Made by a program: the position numbers and the translations under genes. The notes beneath the pieces are model-generated. The model did not search any database and was not told the origin of the DNA. It saw only the letters and a list, made by a program, of their open reading frames with translations. Below, in pieces: positions 1 to 7,414 of a stretch of DNA of 31,194 nt. Source of the stretch: an uncultured Ruaniaceae bacterium (GTDB lineage: Bacteria > Actinomycetota > Actinomycetes > Actinomycetales > Beutenbergiaceae); contig CALKWS010000147.1 in the NCBI GenBank assembly GCA_938004115.1, positions 1 to 31,194 of the forward strand, read 5' to 3'. Numbering within the stretch: position 1 is the stretch's first letter; every line of letters begins with the position of its first letter.

Positions 1-8
1 CACTCGAT

Positions 9-37
9 GATCGCAGCCATCACACGTGGCTGCGATC
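9..37. repeat. Perfect 11-bp inverted repeat
   Basis: GATCGCAGCCA at 9-19 is the exact reverse complement of TGGCTGCGATC at 27-37, with a 7-nt loop. The right arm is also the core of the neighbouring tandem repeat, and the left arm could pair equally well with the third repeat copy. There is no T-tract, so it is not a standard intrinsic terminator. Its function is unknown; it could end transcription from a gene left of the window. Confidence 0.6.
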
Positions 38-96
38 CGGGGGTGAACGTGGCTGGGGATCGGGGGTGGGTGAACGTGGCTGCGATCCGCGGGTGA
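24..96. repeat. Intergenic tandem repeat, 3 copies, about 23-bp unit
   Basis: Three head-to-tail copies begin with ACGTGGCTG and end with GGTGA: 24-46 (23 bp), 47-73 (27 bp, carrying a small insertion) and 74-96 (23 bp). The array stops 10 bp before a putative -10 box and so covers the expected -35 region of the oxidoreductase gene. Copy-number change could alter promoter strength (inference). It has no spacers of CRISPR type. Confidence 0.85.
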
Positions 97-106
97 ACCC
101 GGCAGC

Positions 107-112
107 TACCCT
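107..112 (+). promoter_or_regulatory. Putative -10 box of a leaderless promoter
   Basis: TACCCT lies 7 nt before the ATG at 120. This fits the actinobacterial TANNNT -10 pattern and would place the transcription start at or beside the start codon. No convincing -35 or Shine-Dalgarno sequence is visible. Confidence 0.4.
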
Positions 113-119
113 GAAGCCC

Positions 120-1124
120 ATGGGATGCGGGATCGGATACTCGGCGATGCTGGCGCAGTTCCCTCCCGCAGAAGCGGTGGAGTTCGCCGCGCTGGCCGAG
201 CAGCACGGATTCACCGGCACGATGGCCGCCGACCACTACCAGCCGTGGGTTCCCGCCCAGGGTCAGGCGGCGTTCGTGTGGAACGTGCTCACCGCCGTGG
301 CCGAACGCACGCGCGGGGACCTCGGCCCCGGGGCCACCGCACCCACCTTCCGGCACCATCCGGCGGTGGTCGCCCAGGCCAGCGCCACCCTCGCGGCGAT
401 GTATCCGGGGCGGCACTGGCTCGGGCTGGGGTCCGGGGAGGCGCTGAACGAGCACGTGGTGGGCCAGTACTGGCCGGAGGCACCCACCCGGATCAACCGG
501 CTGTTCGAGGCCATCGAGATCATCCGCAAACTCTTCACCGCCTCCCTGGCCGGGAAAGACACCAAATTCTCCGGGGAGTTCTTCCGGTTGGAGTCCACCC
601 GCCTGTGGACCATGCCGGAGGAGCCTCCGCCGATCCTGGTGGCCACCTCCGGACCGGTGACCGCACGCCGTGCCGGTGCCCGGGCGGACGGACTCATCAC
701 CCAGGAGGCGCCGGCGGAGCGCCTGCAACTGCTCCTGGACCGGTTCGCCACCGGGGCACGGGAGGCGGGCAAGGACCCGGCCGCGATGCCCAAGGTGCTG
801 CAGGTGCATCTGTCCTGGGCGCCCACCGACGCGGAGGCCCTGGCCAACGCGATGTCCCAGTGGCCGAACGGGGCGATGCGGTTCGCCAAGTCCGACATCC
901 GCTCACCGTTCGAGTTCGCGCAGATGGCCAAGATGCTCAGGCCGGAGGACTTCGAGGGCCAGATGACCATCTCCTCCGACCCCGACGTGCACCGACAGGC
1001 CCTGCAACGGTACGTCGACCTCGGCTTCGACCGGATCTACCTGCACAATGTCGGCCGGAACCAAGCCGACTGGATCACGGTGTTCGGTGCCGAGGTCCTG
1101 CCCCACCTGAGAGGACTGCGTTGA
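120..1124 (+). CDS. F420-dependent LLM-class oxidoreductase (G6PD-like family)
   Basis: This 334-residue protein is a luciferase-like TIM-barrel enzyme expected to use reduced or oxidised coenzyme F420 as hydride carrier. The sequence follows the F420-dependent glucose-6-phosphate dehydrogenase-like family closely: an N-terminal GYSAMLAQFPP segment, a DHYQPW motif where the family has DHF.PW, then ATAPTFRHHPAVVAQ, ATLAAMYPGR and LGLGSGEALNE. The substrate cannot be told; true Fgd1 is only one member of the family. I chose the ATG at 120 because homology begins there and a -10-like box lies 7 nt upstream. An in-frame start at 66 would add 18 unrelated residues encoded by the tandem repeat. The stop codon overlaps the cofE start by one base, so the two genes are probably co-transcribed. 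Confidence 0.9.
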   Translation: MGCGIGYSAMLAQFPPAEAVEFAALAEQHGFTGTMAADHYQPWVPAQGQAAFVWNVLTAVAERTRGDLGPGATAPTFRHHPAVVAQASATLAAMYPGRHWLGLGSGEALNEHVVGQYWPEAPTRINRLFEAIEIIRKLFTASLAGKDTKFSGEFFRLESTRLWTMPEEPPPILVATSGPVTARRAGARADGLITQEAPAERLQLLLDRFATGAREAGKDPAAMPKVLQVHLSWAPTDAEALANAMSQWPNGAMRFAKSDIRSPFEFAQMAKMLRPEDFEGQMTISSDPDVHRQALQRYVDLGFDRIYLHNVGRNQADWITVFGAEVLPHLRGLR

Positions 1125-1855
1125 TGCTGCTCGCCCAAGCGCCCGAGGGTCTGCCGGAGTTCACCACCGGCACCGACGTCGCCGCGGTGCTCACCCCCGT
1201 GCTGGCCGGGCTCACCTGGCCCGATGGCAGCAGCGGGATCACCGACGACGACGTGGTGGTGATCGCGTCCAAGGTGGTCGCCAAGGCCGAGGGCCGGCTG
1301 GTGGCCGCCGCCACCCGGGAGGAGGCGATCGACGCCGAAACCGTCCGCGAGGTCGCCCGGCGGGACAACCCGGAGGGGCCGCCGCTGCGGATCGTGCAGA
1401 CCCGCCACGGGCTGGTGCTGGCCGCCGCGGGCGTGGACACCTCCAACGTGCCGCCCGGGACCGCACTGTTGCTACCCGAGGACCCGGACGCCTCGGCGCG
1501 CAGGATCCGCCGGGGACTGAACGCCCGCCTCGGGGTACGGCCCGGCGTGCTGATCACCGACACCGTGGGCCGCCCGTGGCGCCGAGGGGTGGCCGATATC
1601 GCCATCGGGGCCGCCGGGATGCCCGTGCTGGCCGACCTTCGCGGTCAGCACGACCAGCAGGGGGTGCCCCTGCAGGCCACCGTGATCGCCCAGGCCGATG
1701 AGATCGCGGCGGCGGCGGACCTGGTGCGCGGCAAGACCAGCGGTAGGCCGGTGGCCGTGGTGCGCGGCCTGGGCGTGACCCAACCCGAGGACGGCCCCGG
1801 CGCGCAGGCGGCCATCCGGCCACCGGAGGAGGATCTGTTCAAGACCGGCGGATAG
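1124..1855 (+). CDS. cofE: Coenzyme F420-0:L-glutamate ligase (CofE)
   Basis: A 243-residue stand-alone ligase that adds glutamate residues to F420-0 with GTP, the last step of F420 maturation. Family hallmarks are visible: ASKVVAKAEGRLV near residue 50, ITDTVGRPWRRGVADIAIGAAG in the middle, and a C-terminal GKTSGRPVAVVRGLG stretch. Mycobacterial FbiB carries an extra C-terminal nitroreductase-like domain; it is absent here, as in archaeal CofE. The ATG overlaps the last base of the oxidoreductase gene. No cofC, cofD, cofG or cofH (fbiA, fbiC, fbiD) gene lies in the window, while an ABC importer faces this gene from the other strand. This suggests that imported F420-0 is glutamylated here (inference). 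Confidence 0.92.
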   Translation: MLLAQAPEGLPEFTTGTDVAAVLTPVLAGLTWPDGSSGITDDDVVVIASKVVAKAEGRLVAAATREEAIDAETVREVARRDNPEGPPLRIVQTRHGLVLAAAGVDTSNVPPGTALLLPEDPDASARRIRRGLNARLGVRPGVLITDTVGRPWRRGVADIAIGAAGMPVLADLRGQHDQQGVPLQATVIAQADEIAAAADLVRGKTSGRPVAVVRGLGVTQPEDGPGAQAAIRPPEEDLFKTGG

Positions 1856-1864
1856 CACCACGGC

Positions 1865-1902
1865 CCTGGGCTGGGTGAGCACCGGCGACGTGGCCGCCCA
1901 GG
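1865..1902. terminator. Possible stem-loop between convergent genes
   Basis: CCTGGGC at 1865-1871 pairs with GCCCAGG at 1896-1902 around a 24-nt loop, in the 57-bp gap where cofE and the cardiolipin-synthase-like gene converge. No U-tract follows on either strand, so this is only a weak terminator candidate. Confidence 0.2.
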
Positions 1903-1912
1903 ACGGCGCCTG

Positions 1913-3223
1913 CTAGAGCAGCGGGGAGAACGGCCGGATCAGTCGCTCCAGCACGCGACGGCCGTACCCGCGTGACTCCCACTGCGCGGCGGTGAGCTGC
2001 CGGCAGTTGGTCAGGTCGGTGCGGAAGATGTCCTCCATGTGCGCGGCCAAGGTCTCATCGAAGATCTCCAGGTTGATCTCGAAATTGCCGATCAGGGACA
2101 TCCGGTCGATATTGGCCGTCCCCACCGTGGACCAGCGACCGTCCACGGTCATCGTCTTGGCGTGCACCATCGCGTCCTTGAACAGCCACAGCGTGACCCC
2201 GGCCTCCAACAACTGGCTGTAGTGGGACCGGGCGGCCCAGTCGGTCACGATGTGGTTGGAGATCTCCGGGATCAGCACCCGCACGTCAACCCCACGGCGG
2301 GCCGCCCCGATCAGCGCATTGAGGATCTCCCGGTCCGGGATGAAGTAGGCCTGGGTGATGAAGATATGGCTCTCGGCACGATCGATCGCATCCAGGTACA
2401 GCCCCCGCACCGGGAACAACATCCTGCTCGGCGCGTTCTGGGCGGCACGGATGCGCGGCTCCCACCGCTCCGCGCCCTGATCGGGCAGTTCGGGGTGACG
2501 TCGCTTGCGGTGATCGTTCCAGAAGTCCACGAACGCGTTGGACAGTTCCCACGTGGCCGGACCCTGCAGTCGCAGGTGGGTGTCGCGCCACGTGGTGGCG
2601 TACAGCGAGCCGATGTTGTACCCGCCCACGAAACCGGTGTGGTCATCGACCACGAGCAACTTGCGGTGGTCCCGTCCGGTCTTGCGGATGTTGAAGGTCA
2701 GCAGCCCGGGCCGCAGCAGCGGGAACCTCAGGTGATGCAGGTTCTTCAACTTCGGGAATCGCTTGAAGCGGGGGTCCACCACGAGGTTGCCCCAGCTGTC
2801 CACCACCACGTACACCTGCACGCCCCGGCGGGCGGCGGCGATCAGCGCCTGTTTGAACCGTTCACCGATCTCATCGCCCTTCCAGATGAACGTCTCGAAG
2901 TAGATCGTCTCCCGTGCCTGGGCGATCGAGTCGAGCATCGCGTCGTACAGGTCCTGCCCGAAGGTGAACGTGGTCACCGTGGTCTCGGAGATCTGTGTGC
3001 TCCGGGGCGGGGTACGGGGAAAGACTCCGCGGTAGGGGTCTCGCCGTTTCCGGAGGTGTTCGGCCACCACCACGCCGCCGAGAGCGGTCAGGTGCGCCGC
3101 GGCGGCGAGGCGGATCCACCACTTGGCGGCACCGCTGAGCATGCGCCAGGTCCGCTGTGGGGAGCCGAGCATGCGTCCGATCCGTCGGCGCAGGCCGAGC
3201 AGGGACCGCACCGGTCGGCTCAT
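1913..3223 (-). CDS. Phospholipase D family protein, cardiolipin-synthase-like
   Basis: A 436-residue protein with two PLD (HKD) motifs: HRKLLVVDD with H186, K188 and D193, and VHAKTMTVD with H354, K356 and D361. Both are intact, so a working phosphatidyltransferase active site is expected. A basic N-terminus and one hydrophobic segment (about residues 37-54) anchor it to the membrane. Cls enzymes condense phosphatidylglycerol or CDP-diacylglycerol into cardiolipin, but membrane-anchored PLD proteins of this type are not all proven synthases. AAGGAG lies 6 nt before the ATG. It is downstream of the ABC importer genes on the same strand, 126 bp away, with a weak TAGATT box in the gap, so it may be read from its own promoter. 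Confidence 0.85.
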   Translation of the reverse strand: MSRPVRSLLGLRRRIGRMLGSPQRTWRMLSGAAKWWIRLAAAAHLTALGGVVVAEHLRKRRDPYRGVFPRTPPRSTQISETTVTTFTFGQDLYDAMLDSIAQARETIYFETFIWKGDEIGERFKQALIAAARRGVQVYVVVDSWGNLVVDPRFKRFPKLKNLHHLRFPLLRPGLLTFNIRKTGRDHRKLLVVDDHTGFVGGYNIGSLYATTWRDTHLRLQGPATWELSNAFVDFWNDHRKRRHPELPDQGAERWEPRIRAAQNAPSRMLFPVRGLYLDAIDRAESHIFITQAYFIPDREILNALIGAARRGVDVRVLIPEISNHIVTDWAARSHYSQLLEAGVTLWLFKDAMVHAKTMTVDGRWSTVGTANIDRMSLIGNFEINLEIFDETLAAHMEDIFRTDLTNCRQLTAAQWESRGYGRRVLERLIRPFSPLL

Positions 3224-3315
3224 GACTGCTCCTTGTTCGGGTGGCCCATCGGCCGGCGCGCAGCGGACCAGGGCTGGTCGCGGCGGGCTGACCTGGGTGT
3301 TCGTGCCAGTGCACC

Positions 3316-3321
3316 AATCTA
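3316..3321 (-). promoter_or_regulatory. Weak -10 box candidate for the PLD gene
   Basis: TAGATT on the minus strand lies about 93 bp before the PLD gene start, inside the 126-bp gap after the ABC ATPase. No -35 is evident. It is followed by GGTGCA, a context repeated upstream of dhaK. Confidence 0.2.
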
Positions 3322-3349
3322 GGCGATCGGCGGCGGCCCGTGCGCCGAC

Positions 3350-4144
3350 TCACGCGATGGAGGGGCGCAACGGCGACAGCACCAGCGTCCGCCCGCGGCT
3401 GGAGGACACCCATTCGGCATCCACGCCCCAGACCGCGGCGATCAGTTCCGCAGTCAGCACCCGGCCCGGGCCACCGGCAGCGACCGCACGGCCCCGATCC
3501 AGCACCAGCACCTGATCACAGGTGCGGGCAGCCTGGTCCAGATCGTGCATCGCCACCAGCACCCCGGTGCCCGTGGCGGCGACCGCGCCGATGAGGTCCA
3601 GCACCTGCATCTGGGCCGCCACGTCCAGGTGGTTGGTCGGCTCGTCCAGCACCAGCACCTCCGGCTCCTGGGCCAGGGCCCGGGCAAGATGCACCTTCTG
3701 CCGTTCGCCGCCGGACAACGTGGCGATGTCCCGCCCGGCCAGGTGGTCGGCGCCCGCGCGCTGCAGGCACCGCATGGCCAGGGCCAGGTCCGCGGGGGAG
3801 TCGGCGGCGAACGGCCCCAGGTGCGGGGTGCGGCCCAGCAGCACCACGTCCAGCACGTCCATCGACACCTCGGCCGGGGAGTCCTGGGCGACGAACGCCA
3901 CCCGCTGCGCCCGTTGCCGCCGGCTCATCGCCGTCACATCGGACCCGGACAGGTGCACCGTGCCCCGCTGCAAGCCCAGTGCGCCCACGAGCAGGCGCAG
4001 CAGCGTTGACTTACCGGCGCCGTTGGGGCCCAGCACCCCGGTGATCCGGCCGGCGCGGACCGTCACGTCCACACCGCGCAGCAACTCGGTGCCCCCGGCG
4101 ACGGCGTAACCCAGGTCCCGCGCGGACAGCACCGGGGCGGTCAT
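3350..4144 (-). CDS. FecE-type ABC transporter ATPase, probable F420-0 importer
   Basis: A 264-residue cytoplasmic ATPase of the iron-siderophore/cobalamin (FecE/BtuD) class. Walker A GPNGAGKST is at 39-47, the signature LSGGE at 143-147, Walker B VLVLDEP at 163-169, followed by the switch histidine in AMHDLDQ. Its start overlaps the permease gene by 4 bp, so the two are translationally coupled. The fold alone would suggest siderophore uptake. The cofE and F420-oxidoreductase genes next door, and the absence of an iron box, point to the actinobacterial three-gene cassette proposed to import F420-0 (TIGRFAM models for that cassette, from memory). Function is therefore an inference; the ATPase assignment itself is certain. 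Confidence 0.9.
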   Translation of the reverse strand: MTAPVLSARDLGYAVAGGTELLRGVDVTVRAGRITGVLGPNGAGKSTLLRLLVGALGLQRGTVHLSGSDVTAMSRRQRAQRVAFVAQDSPAEVSMDVLDVVLLGRTPHLGPFAADSPADLALAMRCLQRAGADHLAGRDIATLSGGERQKVHLARALAQEPEVLVLDEPTNHLDVAAQMQVLDLIGAVAATGTGVLVAMHDLDQAARTCDQVLVLDRGRAVAAGGPGRVLTAELIAAVWGVDAEWVSSSRGRTLVLSPLRPSIA

Positions 4145-5229
4145 CGCTCACCCCCGGCACGCTGGCGCAGCAGCAGCCAGGCGAACACCGGTGCGCCGAT
4201 ACCGGCGGTGAACACCCCGACCGGCACCTCCATCGGCGCGAACACGCTGCGCGCCGCGGTATCGGCCCACAGCAGGAAGGTGGCCCCCGCCACCCCCGAC
4301 AGCGGCAGCAACCAGCGATGCCGGCGGGTGATGGCCAGGCGGACGATGTGCGGGACCACCAGGCCCACGAAACCGATCGCCCCGCTGACGGCGACCATCG
4401 CGCCGGTGAGCAGCGCACTCAACGTCAACAGGGTCCACCGCAGCCGGGTGACGCTCACCCCCAGCGATGCCGCCGAGGTGTCTCCGAACGCGAATGCGTC
4501 CAGCGACCGCCCCGCCGCGGCGAGCACCACCCCGACCGCGAGCAGGGCCGCCCCGGCGATCCCGGCCGAGGCCCATCCCGCCCGGGCCAGGGACCCCAGC
4601 AGCCAGCCCAGGATCTCCCGGTAGGAGTCCCCACGGGTGCTGGCGAAGATCGTGAACGACACCAGCGCGGCGCAGGCCTGGGCCACCGCGATCCCGGCCA
4701 GGATGGTGCGCGCCGGAGTCAGACGCCCCCCGAACCCCGCCAGTGCCAACGTGGCCGCCAGTGCCGCCAGCGCCCCGAGGAACGCCGCCACCGGCAGCCA
4801 CAGGGCCAACCCGAGCAGCAACACCGCGACCGCGCCCAACGACGCCCCGGAGGAGACGCCGAGCAGGTAGGGGTCAGCCAGCGGGTTGCGCGTCAGTCCC
4901 TGCATCACCACCCCGCATAGCGCCAACCCGGCCCCCACCAGGGCGGCGGTGAGTACCCGGGGAGCCCGGCCCTGCCAGATGATCGCGTCCCGGGCCGGGC
5001 TCAACGGGTTGGCCACCGGTTCGATGCCGGGCACGAGGCCGCTCAGGTGATGCCATGCCGACGTCAGGATCTCCCCCGGGCTCACCCCGGCGGGCCCCAC
5101 CCCCGTGGCCACGACCGCGGAGACCGCCAGGGTGATGACCCCGGCCGCGAGCCACCGGCCGTGCCGGGACCGGCGCGGCACCGGCGGCGTGCCGGTCCGC
5201 GCGCGCCGGGGGGTCAGGGTGGTGCTCAC
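4141..5229 (-). CDS. FecCD/BtuC-type ABC transporter permease, probable F420-0 importer
   Basis: A 362-residue multi-pass membrane protein of the FecCD family. It shows the family's RAPRVLTAALVGAGLALCG segment after the first helix, the VMQGLTRNPLADPYLLGVSSGA motif, and near the C-terminus IGFVGLVVPHIVR, the region that contacts the ATPase. About nine to ten hydrophobic helices are visible. The start is GTG, overlapping the stop of the binding-protein gene by 4 bases; its own stop overlaps the ATPase start. The likely cargo is F420-0 from context, with cobalamin or a siderophore as alternatives. Confidence 0.9.
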   Translation of the reverse strand: MSTTLTPRRARTGTPPVPRRSRHGRWLAAGVITLAVSAVVATGVGPAGVSPGEILTSAWHHLSGLVPGIEPVANPLSPARDAIIWQGRAPRVLTAALVGAGLALCGVVMQGLTRNPLADPYLLGVSSGASLGAVAVLLLGLALWLPVAAFLGALAALAATLALAGFGGRLTPARTILAGIAVAQACAALVSFTIFASTRGDSYREILGWLLGSLARAGWASAGIAGAALLAVGVVLAAAGRSLDAFAFGDTSAASLGVSVTRLRWTLLTLSALLTGAMVAVSGAIGFVGLVVPHIVRLAITRRHRWLLPLSGVAGATFLLWADTAARSVFAPMEVPVGVFTAGIGAPVFAWLLLRQRAGGER

Positions 5230-6248
5230 GGGATCTGCTCTTCGAGGACGGCCAGCTGTTCACCTAGTTCCACCGCCGCTGCGGCCGACCGGACGCCGGC
5301 CTCGGTGGCCGCGAAGTCCAGTACCAGGTAGCGCTGCTCGGTCACCGCCGGCAGCATCGCCATCGCCGGTACCGACTCCAGCACCGAGATCTTGTGCTCG
5401 GCGGTGTTCCAGTCGGAGTCCACCAGCACGATCACGTCGGGTTCGGCGTCGGCGACGGCCTCCCAGGACATCGATACCCAGGTGTCGTCGATGTCACCGG
5501 CGATGTTGGTCAGGCCCACGGTTTGCATGAGCAGCTGCGGTGCCCCGATACCGGCGCCCACGAACGGGGTGTCGGAGCCCGAGGAGTACCACAGCGCGGT
5601 CAACTCCCGCTCGGAGCGGCGCACCTGGTCCAGGAGCGCCGCCTGGTCGGCCACCAGGTTGGCTGCCTGTTCCGGCGCACCGAAGATCTCCCCGGCCTCG
5701 GTGATTTGATCGGCGATGTGCTCGAACGTCAGCGGGTCGGGCATGTATCCCTCGCCCTGGCAGGCCGGCGGCGAGACGTAGGTGGCGATGCCCAGGTCGT
5801 GCAGGGACTGCCGTGAGCCCAAACCCTCATCGGTGAAGGTCGATTCCCAGCCGGCGAAGATCAGGTCCGGCTCGGTGCTCAGCACCACCTCGATGGACGG
5901 GTCCCGCTCGGCCAGTTCCGGTACCTGCGCGGCGTCGCCGGCGAAGTCGGGGGGCACCGGTCCGTCCAGGAAGGCGTGGCCCACCACGTGCTCACCCACG
6001 CCCAGGGCCAGGAGCAACTCGAAGGTGGTGGATTTGATCGTCACCACCCGCTGCGGCTGGTCGGCCACGGTGACCTCGGTGCCGCAGTTGTCCACCGTCA
6101 CCGGATAGGCACTGGCCGGTGCTTCGGTGCCGGCGTGCTCCGGCGGGTCGGACTGCGACGGCGCGGGCGTGTTGGTACAGGCGGCCAGGACGACGGCGCT
6201 CGCGGCCAGGATCGGCAGGTGGGCGCGGCGGGGAACGGCATGATGCAC
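5226..6248 (-). CDS. ABC transporter substrate-binding lipoprotein, probable F420-0 binding
   Basis: A 340-residue class III solute-binding protein of the FecB/BtuF fold. The signal peptide ends in a lipobox (LAAC, lipidated C24), then a Pro/Ser/Thr/Glu-rich linker and the binding domain beginning VTVDNCGTEVTVADQPQRVVTI. The GTG at 6248 is preceded by GGAG 5 nt upstream. It is the first gene of a coupled lipoprotein-permease-ATPase unit. The ligand cannot be read from sequence; the neighbouring cofE and F420-dependent oxidoreductase suggest F420-0. No DtxR box or cobalamin riboswitch is seen upstream, which argues mildly against iron or B12. Confidence 0.85.
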   Translation of the reverse strand: MHHAVPRRAHLPILAASAVVLAACTNTPAPSQSDPPEHAGTEAPASAYPVTVDNCGTEVTVADQPQRVVTIKSTTFELLLALGVGEHVVGHAFLDGPVPPDFAGDAAQVPELAERDPSIEVVLSTEPDLIFAGWESTFTDEGLGSRQSLHDLGIATYVSPPACQGEGYMPDPLTFEHIADQITEAGEIFGAPEQAANLVADQAALLDQVRRSERELTALWYSSGSDTPFVGAGIGAPQLLMQTVGLTNIAGDIDDTWVSMSWEAVADAEPDVIVLVDSDWNTAEHKISVLESVPAMAMLPAVTEQRYLVLDFAATEAGVRSAAAAVELGEQLAVLEEQIP

Positions 6249-6479
6249 AGGCTCTCCACGGTGGAACGGGCATGGGGGCCAGAGCCGGGCCCAGACGTCC
6301 GAACCAGACCGGTCCGGGGTGACCAGGGCATATCCGCCCCGGTGTCCGTGAAACCCCTACCTTACGCCCACCCGGCACCTCCCGGCACCGGGTCCACGCA
6401 GGTGGAGCCGGAACCAGGTGGCATCGGCACCGCACGCAGGCGGCGCCCGGGCCGCGTGGAACGCTGGCACGATGCAGGC
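6249..6479. promoter_or_regulatory. Divergent intergenic region between importer and SDR gene
   Basis: These 231 bp must hold the promoters of the leftward importer genes and the rightward SDR gene. A minus-strand TAAGGT at 6359-6364 is a weak -10 candidate for the importer. I see no DtxR-type dyad, no B12-box and no strong hairpin. Confidence 0.3.
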
Positions 6480-7229
6480 ATGAACACCGGCAAACGCATC
6501 GTGGTCACCGGCGCCTCCAGCGGCATCGGCGCGGCCACCGTCCACAAACTCACCGACCAGGGCGCCCATGTGATCGCCGTGGCGCGCCGGGCCGAGCGTC
6601 TGGAACAGGTCGCGGCCGCCACCGGCGCCACCGCGGTGGTGGCCGATCTGTCCACCGACGACGGCGTGGCGCACCTGGCCGAGCGTGTCGCCGGTCGTGG
6701 CGGGTTGGACGTGCTGATCAACAACGCCGGCGGTGCCCGCGGGGCCGATGCGATCGAGCACGGCCAGGTAGCCCAGTGGGAGGAGATGTACCAGATCAAC
6801 GTGCTCACCACGCTGCGCACCACTCAGGCGCTGTTGCCCGCCCTGCGTCAGGACGGCGGCGGGGACGTCGTGGTGCTCACCTCCACCGCCGCCCATGACA
6901 CCTACCCCGGGGGCGGGGGATACGTGGCGGCCAAGCACGCCCAGCGCATCATCGCCAACACGCTGCGCCTGGAACTGGTCGGCGAACCGATCCGGGTGAT
7001 CGAGATCGCCCCCGGGATGGTCAGGACCGAGGAGTTTGCCCTGCGCCGACTGGGTGACGCCGAGGCCGCCGAGCAGGTCTACGCGGGGGTGGCCCAGCCG
7101 TTGCTTGCCGAGGATGTGGCCGAGGCGATCGCCTGGACGGTCGGTCTGCCCCGGCACGTCAACATCGACTCCCTGACGATGCGGCCGGTCGCTCAGGCCT
7201 CCAACACCGTGGTGCACCGCGAGCCCTAG
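6480..7229 (+). CDS. SDR-family NAD(P)-dependent oxidoreductase (YdfG-like)
   Basis: A 249-residue classical short-chain dehydrogenase. The cofactor motif TGASSGIG is at residues 10-17, NNAG at 81-84, catalytic Ser135, and YVAAK with Tyr148 and Lys152. The C-terminal part (PGMVRTEEFALRR, VYAGVAQPLLAEDVAEAI, PRHVNIDSLTMRPVAQ) follows the YdfG subgroup, which oxidises serine, 3-hydroxy acids or related small substrates with NADP. The actual substrate is unknown. The ATG at 6480 is chosen because the Rossmann fold begins a few residues later. There is no good ribosome site, so it may be leaderless. It diverges from the importer genes, and nothing ties it directly to F420. Confidence 0.9.
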   Translation: MNTGKRIVVTGASSGIGAATVHKLTDQGAHVIAVARRAERLEQVAAATGATAVVADLSTDDGVAHLAERVAGRGGLDVLINNAGGARGADAIEHGQVAQWEEMYQINVLTTLRTTQALLPALRQDGGGDVVVLTSTAAHDTYPGGGGYVAAKHAQRIIANTLRLELVGEPIRVIEIAPGMVRTEEFALRRLGDAEAAEQVYAGVAQPLLAEDVAEAIAWTVGLPRHVNIDSLTMRPVAQASNTVVHREP

Positions 7230-7296
7230 CCCGGGGGCACCGCGCGCCGTTGCCCGGGGGCACCGCGCGCCGTTGCATCGGGGTGCACCGCGACGT
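7229..7296. repeat. Intergenic tandem repeat, 23-bp unit
   Basis: Two identical 23-bp copies (7229-7251 and 7252-7274) built around GGGGGCACCGCGCGCCGTT are followed by a degenerate third copy with GGGGTGCACCGCGACG (about 7275-7296). The last codons of the SDR gene (GTGGTGCACCGCGAG) resemble the unit too, so the array may have grown out of the 3' end of that gene. Function is unknown. Confidence 0.8.
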
Positions 7297-7414
7297 GAGG
7301 TGGCCCGGGTCGACGGGCGGCGGGCGATGCCCCACCGGCCGGGTAGGTACCCTTCACCTTGGTGCGCCGCGTCGTCGGCCATCCCTGCTCGTGCCCGCAT
7401 CGAAAGGTCCGCCT

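Noticed and set aside
1124..1855. FbiB-type fusion of CofE with a nitroreductase domain
   Set aside because: The gene ends after the 243-residue ligase domain and no FMN domain follows.
2039..3322. A 427-residue open frame opposite the PLD gene
   Set aside because: The PLD gene has both HKD motifs and a ribosome site; the opposite frame is a compositional shadow.
3350..6248. Plain iron-siderophore transporter
   Set aside because: The fold allows it, but the missing DtxR box and the cofE/F420 oxidoreductase context favour F420-0; kept only as the alternative.
6249..6479. Cobalamin riboswitch upstream of the FecB-like lipoprotein
   Set aside because: I could not find a B12-box or the expected conserved core in the minus-strand leader.
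7250..7414. Longer N-terminus of the RND permease
   Set aside because: The upstream frame runs through the tandem repeat and lacks family similarity; GTG at 7415 has a ribosome site and begins the conserved sequence.
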